From the NCBI GenBank assembly GCA_037447655.1, contig JBBHKE010002914.1, positions 119,909 through 183,908 on the forward strand: a stretch of 64,000 nucleotides of DNA, written 5' to 3'. Shown piece by piece: positions 10,722 through 21,527 of the stretch (its first letter is position 1; every line of letters starts with the position of its first letter). The notes under the pieces were generated by a model that saw nothing but the letters and a program-made list of their open reading frames with translations, had not been told where the DNA came from and made no database searches. A program made the position numbers and the translations under genes. This DNA comes from Zygnema cylindricum. Its lineage: Eukaryota > Streptophyta > Zygnematophyceae > Zygnematales > Zygnemataceae.

Positions 10722-11640
10722 TCAAGAAAAGAGAGCGGGAGAAATGATTTTATGGATGATATTTCTGAAGAATGTGAATTTAGAGAAATCTTAGTTTCGG
10801 AAAAACTTATTTTACAGGCATGTCTTATAAAGACAACTTTGTTTGACATTCTATTTGTTTTTGGTTGGACTTTAGATTTGTATTTTTCTTTGTTGAGTTA
10901 GTTGAAAAGAAATAAAAAGATTTATTTATGTATTTTTGAAGACGAAGGAGGTGGTGGAAGCCATGACTTGTTCACGAACGAAAATTTCGGGAGACATGGT
11001 AGAACGCAGCGAAAGCAGTGGAGAATCATCAGAAGAAGTTCGCGTCGCGAACAGCGACGCAGCATAGCGGCGCAGCAAAAGGAGTGGTGCCGTATGACAC
11101 TTACACGCTGATTATTTTATTCCAGGTACAGGCAACTAAACATTCAGGGGTTATGCATTTATGGCGTAAGGGGAGTTTTGCAAGAAGGCAGCAAGCGACT
11201 GGGAATTGGCAGAGGGCAGCATGAGCAATGGCGACGTCGGCAAAGCACTGGTGATGTGGTGTTTTTGCTAAATTTATTGTATGATGAACAGTGGAGGTTG
11301 ATACAAAATTTTGAATATTTAAATATTTTTTTTATTCTTTTGTTTATCCATTAGAGTGGAAACATTTGCATACAGCATGGACTAATGAGTCTAAAGCTTT
11401 AGGGAAGTGTAGAATTTGAAAGCTTTAGTCTCAGTAGATGAGGCTATGAGGAGGAAGTTAAAGGTGAAAAAGAGCAGCAGTTAGGACTGCGATGTCAAAC
11501 TAGCGCAGCGTAGCAGCATAGCAGTACACGCTGCACTTTGTATTCATACTGCGCTGCGATGTCAAACTAGCGCAGCGTAGCAACATAGCATTACACGCTG
11601 CATATTTTTCTGGGTGCACGAAACTAAATTTTCGGGGGAG
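10722..11640 (+). other. 3' non-coding part of element A with duplicated end-like sequence
   Basis: At 11388-11450 is a sequence very like the polypurine/LTR junction of family C (GTCTAAAGCTTTAGGG, then TTTGAAAGC and GTCTCAG). It is followed by two 49-bp direct repeats (11487-11535 and 11554-11602, 67 bp apart) rich in GCGCAGCGTAGCA. The working polypurine tract is TTTTCGGGGGAG just before the LTR at 11641. No gene is visible; short frames at 10902-11224 have no recognisable motif. Confidence 0.65.
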
Positions 11641-12001
11641 TGTTGTTTTGAAAAGTCAGTTTCGTGCGTACGAGACAGTTTGCCCGTAACTGCTAATTGG
11701 ATTTAATATGGAGGTTTGAATAGATTCACGGATTGGGGGAGCGAACGGATTGATATAATTAAAGTGACGTAAAAGCTCATTGAGTGGTGTGAACAAGCTA
11801 TGACAAATGGACGGCGGATCGCAAAGGGATCCGATGTAAAATAAACGGAATAGGCGCTGCCGGTACGGCGGAGCTGCGACGCACTTAAGTCAACGTAGCT
11901 GCAGCTATTTGTATGATCCATACGGACAAGCGCAGCCAGCGCAGCCAGCGCAGCTGCGGATAATATGACTAGGATAGATCTCGAGTAATGATGATTGTAC
12001 G
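11641..12001 (+). repeat. 3' LTR of element A, left part
   Basis: It matches 8053-8425 closely and stops at GTACG (11997-12001), the target duplication of nested B1. Confidence 0.9.
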
Positions 12002-13049
12002 TGTAACTGTGAGACCTCCATAAGTCCTCAGAGTAGACAGCTTCCAAGAAGCCTCTAGGATAATCCTGACCCCTTTTTGTTTAAGCAAAAATAACTGCCA
12101 CCCCTCGCAGACAAAAACCCTGACCACCTTGACCCCTGTGAAGGCAAGACTCCGCTGAGTCAATAGAAAAAAGAATTTCTGAATTTGCTTCCTTGAGCAG
12201 TAAGTTATGGAGGGTCAAAGTTGACCTTTAGTACAGAAGCTCTCTGGGAGAGAAGGTCCTATCTCCTAATTTTTCTAAGTCCTATCTCTCTCATAGACTC
12301 TATCTATTGATGTACGGAACCAATCAGAATTGAGTTCCGTACGCAAAAGTACAACTGCCGGTGTACTTTAGGTACGGACATTGTACGACAAGCCTAAATG
12401 TCGACACATGTCATATCCGGATTTGATGCCATAATCTCTGGGGATTCCACGATCCAACGAAATTTCGCCACGCGTCATCCCATGTGGCGATGGCCACAAA
12501 CCGCCAAAAACTTCCTCCGCAATCTCGGCGCTAATTGCGGCCGTCCGATGAGAATCTAATTTAATTGTAGCCGTAATAAATACATGTGCGGTATTTGTTT
12601 TATTTACGAAACAAATGCGCGGTATTGATTTATAGTCCGTACCGTAATCCGTAATTTATATATTACCGGATCTATGTATCTCGTAATCTATTATAGTTAA
12701 ATGAATAATCGTACCTATACATATTTAAATAACTATCAAACTATATACTACGTATCATGACTCCTAGACTTAACGGCTAAGGCTACCGGCTGTTTCCTGT
12801 CTGCCGGCCGGTTGGTACAAGGATCAATTCCTGCCGCCGGCACATACCTTTTAAATAAATAAACCCGAACTAATATAAATTTCCCGTAAACCTCAGGATA
12901 GCCTAGGTAGCCATGGCTCTAGCTTCCTCTCCAATTTCTCAGTGACTGCGACAAGTTTGAGAGTTGGAGAGAGAAGTTAGAGGTAGACTGCCTCGGCTTC
13001 TTTCTTTCTATTCAGACCTAGAAAATACTTAAAACCATTAATTTCTACA
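12002..13049 (-). repeat. 3' LTR of B1
   Basis: About 1048 bp, a close match to 17399-18449. It carries the shared landmarks: a stem-loop with CCATGGCT (12910-12985), a hairpin on the antisense strand (12802-12842) and a GTAC-rich block with ATTGGT (12315-12400, read on the minus strand). Confidence 0.92.
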
Positions 13050-13062
13050 CTCCCCTTATTTT
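13050..13062 (-). promoter_or_regulatory. Polypurine tract of B1
   Basis: On the minus strand AAAATAAGGGGAG directly precedes the LTR, and the same run precedes the 3' LTR of B4. It is the expected plus-strand primer. Confidence 0.75.
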
Positions 13063-16000
13063 CTAGTCAATCTTTAATTTCAGACCACACTTCTCCCTGC
13101 AGAAAATTAGCTTAGGGGAAGGCACAGGTTTGGTCATCATATCTGCTACCATCTCACTATCTGGTCTGTACTCTAAACTGATTATTTTGTTTTCTACTTT
13201 CTCTCTAACAAAGCTGAGTCTGATGTCCATGTGTTTGGCTTTAAAATGGTGTTTAGGATTGGCAGAAATAGCGATTGCTGCCTGATTATCACAAAATATT
13301 TTCTGCACACCACTCTTAAGGTGACCAAGCTCACCAAGCAAAGACTTGACCCACATCAATTCTTTTACAGCAGAGCAAGAGGCCATATACTCAGCCTCCA
13401 TGGTGGACTGAGCAATAACCTTTTGCTGTTTGCTACTCCAACAGCAAGCCCCATCACCCACATATAATACATATCCAGAAGTACATCTCCTCATCGGAGC
13501 ATCACCATAACTGGCATCACTCCAAGTAGTGATGTCAGTATTCTCCCCACCCAAATGCAACCATAGATCTCTAGTTCCTACCAAGTATCTAAGGACTCTC
13601 TTAGCTGCCTCCCAATCCTTCTTAGTGGGAGCATTTAGACTTCTACTCAGCACTCCTACAGCTGCAGCTAAATCCGGCCGGGTACAATTCATAAAATAGA
13701 TTAGACTTCCCACTACTTGCCTGTAAGGAATAGTCTGCATGAACTTCTGTTCATCAGGAGATAATTCCTCGTCTAAGACTATGACTCCTTCTTCCTCACT
13801 CCCCTCACTTCCCTTCTTCAACTCCATTGGAGTTGTACAACTATTAGCTTTATCCATTTGAAATTTTTCAAGCATGTTCCCTATTGCTTCCTTTTGAGTC
13901 AATCTTATAATTTTCCTTTTTCGGTCTCTCTCTACTTGAATTCCCAAAATATATTTTGCTTCCCCCATATCTTTTATTTCAAATTTCCCCTTAAGATCGG
14001 TTTTCACTTTATTAATTTTTTCCATTGATTTACTTAAAACAAGCAAATCATCAACATAAATTGCAATAAATATAAAACCTTCCACATCTTCGAAAACATA
14101 GATTTAGTGATTTGAGCTGATCCGGATATATCCCAGACCGGTAAGAAACTCATCAAGCTTCTTATTCCACTGTCGAGGCGCCTGTTTCAAAGCATAAAGA
14201 GATTTAATCACCCGGCATACCTTACTCTCCTCTCCTTCTTCCACAAACCCTTCGGGTTGTCGCATGAAGATCTTCTCTTCCATATCTCCATGCAAAAAGG
14301 TTGTTTTGATGTCCATCTGGTGCACTTCCATGTCTTCCGCTGCTGCGAAGCTGATAAGTATGCGAACGGAGGAAAATCTGACCACCGGGGCAAAGGTTTC
14401 CTCATAGTCAATTCCCTCCTTTTGTGTAAATCCCTTTGCCACTAGTCGGTCCTTGTAGCGCTCGATTGTGTTATCTGGGTTCAGTTTTAATTTAAAAACC
14501 CACTTACAACCGATTGGTTTTCGGTTAGGTGGACAATCCACCAGCTCCCAAGTATCGGCTGCCATAATTGAGGTCATCTTTTCATTGATGGTTGTCTTCC
14601 ACCGATTTCTTTCTGGACAAGTCATCGCCTCTCGATAAGTTTGAGGTTCATCTTGATGAGATATTTTAGTTACCTTGTTATTAACCTTTTTTTCTTGCAG
14701 TGTTTTACTACTTCTCCTTCCCCCCTCAAAATCTGAGGCCGGAATAGATGGTTCTCGTGGATTCTTTCGAACAAACTCGGTTTCTCCCCTATCCGCTGAT
14801 TCCGAATCAATTTCCACCACGTCTTCCGCTTCGGGTAGAGTTATCACTAGAGTTTCCACAGCCGAGTCCTTTTCGGTCTGATTTGTACCTGCAAGAATGT
14901 CATCGTCTCTAAAACCTGGATAGTTAGGAAGCTCAAAGTCATTGGAATTTTCAAACTCAAATCTGATTTTTACTAACTTCGTATATTTGAAAGGATCCAC
15001 AGACTTTCCTTCATCCATAACTACTAGATGTTTTACTGAGATTATATATTCCCTTTTTAGATCATAAACTCTATATCCTTTAACATGTTCATCATATCCT
15101 AATAAGTATCCCGGTTTTCCTTTAGGATCTAGCTTCCAATTGGACCGATCTGTATCTATACTGAATACTTGATTGCCGAAAACCTTTAAGTGAGATATGT
15201 TTGGTTTCTAGCCTGTCTATCTCTCATAAGGTGTTTGATCTTTTATAGCTGAAGTAAGAACTATATTTTTGAGATAATTAGCGCAGTTCATTGCTTCTAC
15301 CCAAAATCTTTTTCCTATCTTTTTATCTGACAACATACTTTTATCACTATCACTTAGTGTTCTATTTAACCTTTCTGCTACCCCATTCTGTTCCATATTT
15401 TCTGGAACTGTCTTTTGGTGTTGGACCCCATCTTCCCTCAGAAAATCCTCAAACTGGTTAGAAGTATACTCTCCACCATTGTCACTCCTTACTCTCTTCA
15501 TTGGAGTTTCATGGAGTTTTTCGCTCCATGCTTTATATTGTCTAAAACAATCCTCAGCTTATGACTTGTTTTTCAAAAAATACACCCGGGAATACCGAGA
15601 CCAATCATCAGTTATAATCATCATAAATCTCTTTCCCCCCGGTGAGGGCACTTTAGCCGGACCCCAAATATCTGTGTGTACTAGATCTAGAAGTTTTTCT
15701 CCCTTATAGGTGGTTGTTTTAGGAAGGGTAATCTGTGTGCTTTACCTTGAGCACATCCACTACAATCACTTATATCATCATTCTCACTAAACTGAATCCC
15801 TTCCACTTCTCCCATCTTTTTCATCTCTCTTAACTTATCTAGATTCACATGCCCAAGCCTCTTATGCCACATCATAATATCATGAACACCAACATAATAA
15901 AATTTCTTCTTTTCATTATTTAAGATCAGCCTAAACATCCCATGGCTACCTTTCTCAGCAATGAAATAGACATCCTCATCAAAACTAGCAGTAAAGACTC

Positions 16001-17418
16001 CTTCCCTAGTGCTAGTGAAAAAATCCTTATCATCTAATAGAGATGTAGAGATAAGGTTTTTGTTCAGCTCCGGAATAAATAATACATCGGAGAATGTTAA
16101 TATGGATGTCTTTCATTCTACTAACACTTTTAGATCTACTGATCCTACAAGAGTAGTGGTGACTATCCTCCCATCTCCGTACTCTATCTCTACGTTGGTA
16201 ATCTTTCTTATCTTAGTGAACAGGTGTCTATCCTTACACATGTGCATGGAGGCACTTGAATCTACAATCCAGCGTGCTTCACCTTTCAATCCACCGTAAG
16301 CACATTTCTGCCTTCGTGGAATTTCGACCTCATTTTTCGCCTCCAACTCCTCAATCAAAAGGAGCTCATTGTCCTCGTCTTCGGATTCAGCCTCAAGTAC
16401 CTGTGTGACAAGGGCCTTTTTCTTTCCTCTCAGGGTACCACCGGTCTGCCCCTCTTTTACCAAAGCTCGGTTAGCTTACTGCACTCAGCCATATAGTGCC
16501 CGGTTTCTTACAAAAATGACATAAACCTTTGGGAGCCCTTGGTTCGAACTCATCAGCCTGTTTTTTTCTGCTCCCTACCCCCATAGTTTTCGACTGGTTT
16601 CCGGGAATCTTTGTTCCTCTAATAGGTCGTTGTTGCCAAGGCTTGGCCACTCTTTCCTCCCCTTCGGATCTCAATCGTATTCTCTCGAACGAGAATCATC
16701 CCTACCACTGAGTTCCATATCCACCTTGAGTCCGACAAGTCCTGCACACGGTAAACTATGTTCACGAACTCATCAGGTAACTTCATCAGTAAACAGTTAA
16801 CCTTTTCTTTTTCACTAAAATCTTTTCCCGCACTCTCTAGCTCCATGAAGAGTGTAGCAAGCTCATTGCAAAAATCCAACATATTTCCCCCTTTGTATAC
16901 ATACTCCTTAACTTTCTGATCAGCCAACTGTTGTTGCTGAATCGTACCACTTCGGTACATCTCTATGAGAGCCATCCAAAGATCGGATGCCCTTTCTACC
17001 TGCAAATGAGGACATGCAAGTCCTTGAGTGAGATGGCGTAGGATGAAGTGCTTTGCCGCCATATTGTTGAAGTCCCAGGTTTCAGTATCATTCTCCTCGT
17101 TCCTCGGAATAGGTGACATGAATGCCGAACCAGTTGCTATTGGTGTGGTCGTCTCCTTCTCCTTTCCTTTGTCCACCACCTCTCCTTCTTTTGTTTCCTC
17201 CGTTGAAGGTGGATCCTCTTTCCTGGTGAATCTGCTTCCTCCAAACCCTGGAGGAATTCCAAGACTTGATGGACGTCCCAACCGTCCACTCACTATCCCC
17301 CAAAACCTTTTTTCGCATAGAGCTCCTATCATCATACTTTCCCAGTATATGAATCCAGTTCCATTAAAGATTGGTACCTAGAGGGTGGGCCCATAACCTG
17401 AAACTGTGAGACCTCCAT
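13063..17418 (-). pseudogene. B1 gag-pol polyprotein, several lesions
   Basis: It is closely similar to the intact B4 polyprotein over its whole length. The start ATG (17418) lies in the LTR and reads through the primer site. A one-base deletion near 17378 shifts the frame before gag resumes at 17335. A further frameshift lies in the zinc-knuckle region near 16480-16510, a stop follows KVLVE near 16110, a two-base deletion lies near 15715, two TAG stops lie near 15205-15216, and one stop (at 14104) falls just before the YVDD block. Readable parts include the knuckle start, DSSASMHMC (protease Gly changed to Ser), HKRLGHVNLDKL, DNGGEYTSNQF, VAERLNRT, YVDDLLVLSK and the RNase H motifs TWSDASYGD and STMEAEYMA. 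It is not functional. Confidence 0.9.
17384..17398 (-). promoter_or_regulatory. Primer-binding site of B1 (half-tRNA type)
   Basis: On the minus strand GGTTATGGGCCCACC follows the LTR end and matches the complement of the plant initiator tRNA-Met anticodon arm at all 15 positions. Confidence 0.85.
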
Positions 17419-18449
17419 AAGTCCTCAGAGTGGACAGCTTCGAAGAAGCCTCTAGGATAACTTTGACCCCTTTGTGTTTCAGCGAAAACAACTGCCTCCC
17501 TGGCAGACAAAAACTATGACCACCTGAACTCTTGTGAAGGCAAGACTCCCCTGAGTCTATAGCATAATGAATCTCTGAATTTGCTTCCTTGAGCAGTAAG
17601 TTATGGAGGGTCAAAGTTGACCTTTTGTACAAAAGCTCTCTGGGAGAGAGGGTCCTATCTCCTAATTTTTCTAAGTCCTATCTCTCTCACAGACTCTATC
17701 AACTGATGTACGGAACTAATCAGGTTATAGTTCCGTACGCAAAAGTACAGCTGCCGTTGTACTTTATGTACAGACATTGTACGACATGGCCTAAATGTCA
17801 ACACATGTCATATCCGGATTCGGTGCCATAATCTCCGGAGATTCCACGATCCAATGTAATTTTGCCACTTGTCATTTGATGTGGCGATGGCCACAAACCG
17901 CCAAAATCTTCTTCCGCGATCTCGGCGCTAATTTCGGCAGTCCGATTAAATTCGGATTTAATCGTAGCCGTAATAAATACATGCGCGATATTCGTTTCAC
18001 TTAAGAAATTAATGCGCGGTATTGATTTCTTGTCCGTACGTAATCCGTACTTTATATATTACCGGATCTATGTATCCCGTAATCTATTATAGTTAAATGA
18101 ATAATCGTACGTATACGAATTTAAATCATTATCAAACTATATTCTACATATCATGACTCCTAGACTTAACGGCTAAGGCTACCGGCTATCATCTGTCTGT
18201 CGGCTGGTAGGTACAAGGATCAATTCCTGTCGCCGGCACATACCTTTTTAAATAAATAAACCCGAACTAATATAAATTTCCCGTAAACCTCAGGATAGCC
18301 TAGGTATCCATGGCTCTAGCTTACTCTCCAATTTCTCAGTGACTGCGACAAGTTTGAGAGTTGGAGAGAGAAGTTAGAGATAGACTGCCTCGGCTTCTAT
18401 ATTTTCTTTTCAGACCTAGAAAATACTTAAAAAACCATTAGTTTCTACA
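17399..18449 (-). repeat. 5' LTR of B1
   Basis: It pairs with 12002-13049. Its inner end abuts the primer site; its outer end (minus TGTAGAAAC) abuts the target duplication GTACG. Confidence 0.92.
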
Positions 18450-19067
18450 GTACGGTACTGGTAGCTTAGTAGTTGCTTAGTGGTAGCTTGGTTTCTGACA
18501 TACGAAGAGTACGGTGTAAATATTATGTACAACAGAGGTTTGTCCTTTTCACTAGTTAGGTTATTAGAGTAGATACAATACGGCTGGTATGCCTCCGTAC
18601 TCTGAGTATAACTTGCAGGACTTAGATTATTTTATGTATCGCAGTCAAGTTAATCAAAGTAATGGCAGACTGTTTTGTGCATCTTTGACCTGTTGGTGTG
18701 ATCACTCTGTTTGGTGCTTTCATGTGAATCTTTGTTGAGGTATTCTATGATATAAAATATATATGTGTGTGAAGTTTCATTGTATTCCAGTATCTCTGTA
18801 AGATTCTGTGAGCAGTCTAAGTGGTTAGTTTGTGAAGCTGTCAGCTGTTTTTGTGAAACTCTGGAGCCTATATCTTCTAGATGCCTTGGTGGATTCAGCT
18901 GTAACTTTGGGAGTTTATAGTGTATATGGTATACTGCTTATTGGTGCAGTTTGAAGTGATTCTGTCCAGTTTGGAGTAATCTGTGCTGTCTGAAACACAG
19001 CTGTTGTTGAGGTAGTCTGTGGGTGTTTCCGTGAGTAATCCATGGCTGAAATAGGCTATGGACAACA
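18450..19067 (+). repeat. 3' LTR of element A, right part
   Basis: It continues the 8426-9050 match after the B1 insertion and ends GACAACA (19067), followed by the target duplication ATGTT. It again contains the gag ATG (CCATGGCTGAA, near 19041). Confidence 0.9.
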
Positions 19068-19354
19068 ATGTTGTGGTATTATGATGACGTGTCATGCACT
19101 GCATGGTACCTTGCTGATGTGATGGTGTTGATGTGGCATGTACCGTGCTGATGTGGTACCTTGTTGACGTGGCATCATGCTGACATGGCGCCTTGCTAAT
19201 ATGGCAATATGTTGAACTGGCACCAAGATGACGTGGTAATATATTGACGTGGCACCATGCTGCCTGGCATTGTGATGACGTGGCATCGTGCTAACATAGC
19301 ATATATATTGATGACGTGACACCATGTTGACAACCTCTGACGTGGCATTTTATG
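19068..19354. repeat. TGACGTGGC minisatellite, segment 2
   Basis: It resumes the array interrupted at 8052. Copies include GATGACGTGTCATGC, TTGACGTGGCATCATG and GATGACGTGGTAATA. Confidence 0.8.
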
Positions 19355-20380
19355 TGCAACTCTGAGACCTCCATAGGTCCCCAGAGTAGGCAGCTCACAC
19401 GAAGCCCGTAGGATAGCCCTAACCCACTTGAGTTTGACCAAAAATGTCTGCCAACTTGACAGAAAAAAAAAATTGTCTTGACTTCACCTCATTATAGGAA
19501 AGACTCTCCTACGTATGCCAGAAAAAGAATCAGTCAATTTGCTCTTTTGAGCAGTAAGTTAGAGATGGTCAAAGATGACCTTTTGTACAAGAGCACTCTG
19601 GGAGAGAGGCGGCTACTTAAGATTTGGCTAAGTCTTAAACCCCTCTCTAAACCCTCTACTACTAGAGTACGGCACCTTTCAAAACACTGTATAGTACAGA
19701 AAGGTACTGGTGTTGAAGTACTTTGTGTACGGCCATTTTACGGCATGGCTTAGGAGTTGACGCCTGCCATATCCGGACTCGTTCTGGTGCTCTTTAGAGA
19801 TACCGCAAGCCAATGAGGTATCGCCACGTGTCACTTAGTGTGGTTGTGACCAAAAACCGCCAAAGCGCCCATTCCGCGATATCGGCTCCCACCATGACCG
19901 TCCGATCCAAACCGGCTTTTAATTCTTACCGTCGAAACAAATGTGCAATATATTTGTTTCGTGCGGTACCCTCATCCATACTATGTATAACTGCATCTAT
20001 ATGCTAAGGGTCCGTTTGCTCAATTAAATAAATTTCTCTAAGGGTAAATATTGAAATAGTTATTGCACCCTATATATCTCATCACAGTTTCTACACCATA
20101 GAAAAAAGCTAACGGCTACAAGCTACTTTGACGGAAGATAGGTACCATGATCAAATCCTTGGTCCGTCAAGCCTTTTGGTAAATCTACCACAATCATGCT
20201 CCTTGTCTCTCTATACAGCTTAGGCAGCCATGGCTCTATCTCTTCTCCACCTTTCATTGACTACGGCAAGTGTTGGGGCTAAAGAGAAGAATTAGAGGCA
20301 AATTGCCTCTTGATTTTTTTTTGCCTTTTATTTTACAATTTAAACCTAGAAAATACCAAAAGAAAACATTAATTCCTACA
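19355..20380 (-). repeat. Solo LTR, B/D type
   Basis: On the minus strand it runs from TGTAGGAATTAATG to AGAGTTGCA. It keeps CCATGGCT (20229-20236) and the antisense hairpin with a perfect 8-bp stem, TTGACGGA/TCCGTCAA (20128-20170). The flanks (TTATG left, AGGGC right) do not match, so either it arose by recombination between two insertions or the flanks have changed. Confidence 0.85.
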
Positions 20381-20468
20381 AGGGCATTTTGATGACGTGG
20401 AAACTTGATGACGTGACATATTGATAACTTGAGTTGTTTATGACATGGCATTATGATGACGTGGCACT
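20381..20468. repeat. TGACGTGGC minisatellite, segment 3
   Basis: A short piece with GATGACGTGGAAAC, GATGACGTGACATA and GATGACGTGGCACTT, between two LTRs. Confidence 0.75.
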
Positions 20469-21514
20469 TGGAACTCTGAGACCTCCATAGGTCCTCAAAA
20501 AGGGCACCTTGCAAGAAGCCTCTAGGATAACCCTGACCCCTTTTTGTTTCAACAAGAATAACTGCTACCCAAGCACACTAAAACTCTAACCACCTTCACC
20601 ACTGTGAAGGCAAAACTCCACTAAGTCGATAGCAAAAAGAATTTCTGAATTTGCTCCCATGAGCATTAAGTTATGGAGGGTCAAAGTTGACCATTTGTAC
20701 AAATGCTCTCTGGGAGAGAGGGTCCTATCTACCAAATATTTCTAAGTCCTATCTCTCTTTAAAACTCTATCTACTGACGTATGACACCAATCATATTACT
20801 TTGTCGTACAGAAAGATACAGCTGTTGGTGTACTTTCTGCATGGACATTGTACAACATGGCCAAAAAGTCGACACATGTTATATCAAGGATTTGTTTCCG
20901 TAATCCCCAGAGATGCCAAAATCTAATGTAATGGTGTCACGTGTCATCCGATGTGGCGATGACCACAAACCGCTGAAATTATCTTCCGCGATCTTTGCAT
21001 TCACTTCGGCTGTCTGAAAAAATGCAGAATTCAATCGTAGCCGTCATAAATACCTGCGCGGTATTCGTTTCGCTATCGAAACAAATGCGCGGTACCTGTT
21101 TCTTCTCCGTACCTTAATCCGTACTTTACATAACCGAATCTATGTATCACGTAAATAGTTACCGTTAAATGAATTAGTCGACGTGGAAACATTCATATAA
21201 TTATCAAACCCTATATGACCTAACACTAGTCTTAGACTAAATGGATAAAGCTTCCACCTACAGGCAGCTTTAACAAACGGTAGGTAGCAGTATCAAATCC
21301 TGGGTCCGACAGCTTCTTTTAGTAAATCAACTAATCTACTACACGTTAATCTGTGGATAGCATAGGTAGCCATGGCTCTAGCTTCCTCTCAAACTTTAAG
21401 TGACTGCAACAAGTGTGGGAGGTGAATAGAGGAGTTAAAGGCACATTGCCTCGGCTACTTTTCTGCATTTCATTTTAGACATAGAAAATTCTAAAAGAAC
21501 CATCAATTTCTACA
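20469..21514 (-). repeat. 3' LTR of the outer element B3
   Basis: About 1046 bp. It shares derived variants with 30555-31624 rather than with the adjacent 25868-26914 LTR. Its inner end abuts the polypurine run (minus AAAATAAGGGGAG, 21515-21527). Confidence 0.8.
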
Positions 21515-21527
21515 CTCCCCTTATTTT

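Larger units (their letters stand above)
12002..18449 (-). mobile_element. Copia element B1, nested in the 3' LTR of element A
   Basis: On the minus strand it reads TGTAGAAAC to AGTTACA, flanked by GTACG at 11997-12001 and 18450-18454. In the other LTR of A the same point reads GATTGTACGGTAG uninterrupted. LTRs are 12002-13049 and 17399-18449. Gag-pol is full length but broken by several lesions. Confidence 0.93.
8053..19067 (+). mobile_element. Element A: non-autonomous copia-like element with a nested insertion
   Basis: The LTRs begin TGTTGTTTTG and end GACAACA, flanked by the 5-bp duplication ATGTT (8048-8052 and 19068-19072). The 3' LTR is split by B1 at 12001/18450. Without B1 the element is about 4.6 kb. 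The internal region (9051-11640) has a half-tRNA primer site, a broken gag, an unrecognised ORF of about 300 codons and a polypurine tract. No protease, integrase, RT or RNase H is visible, so it would depend on another element for replication and integration. Confidence 0.88.

Noticed and set aside
10383-10849. Antisense ORFs opposite the element A ORF
   Set aside because: Phe/Ser/Leu-rich frames are mirror images of the Lys/Glu-rich sense strand.
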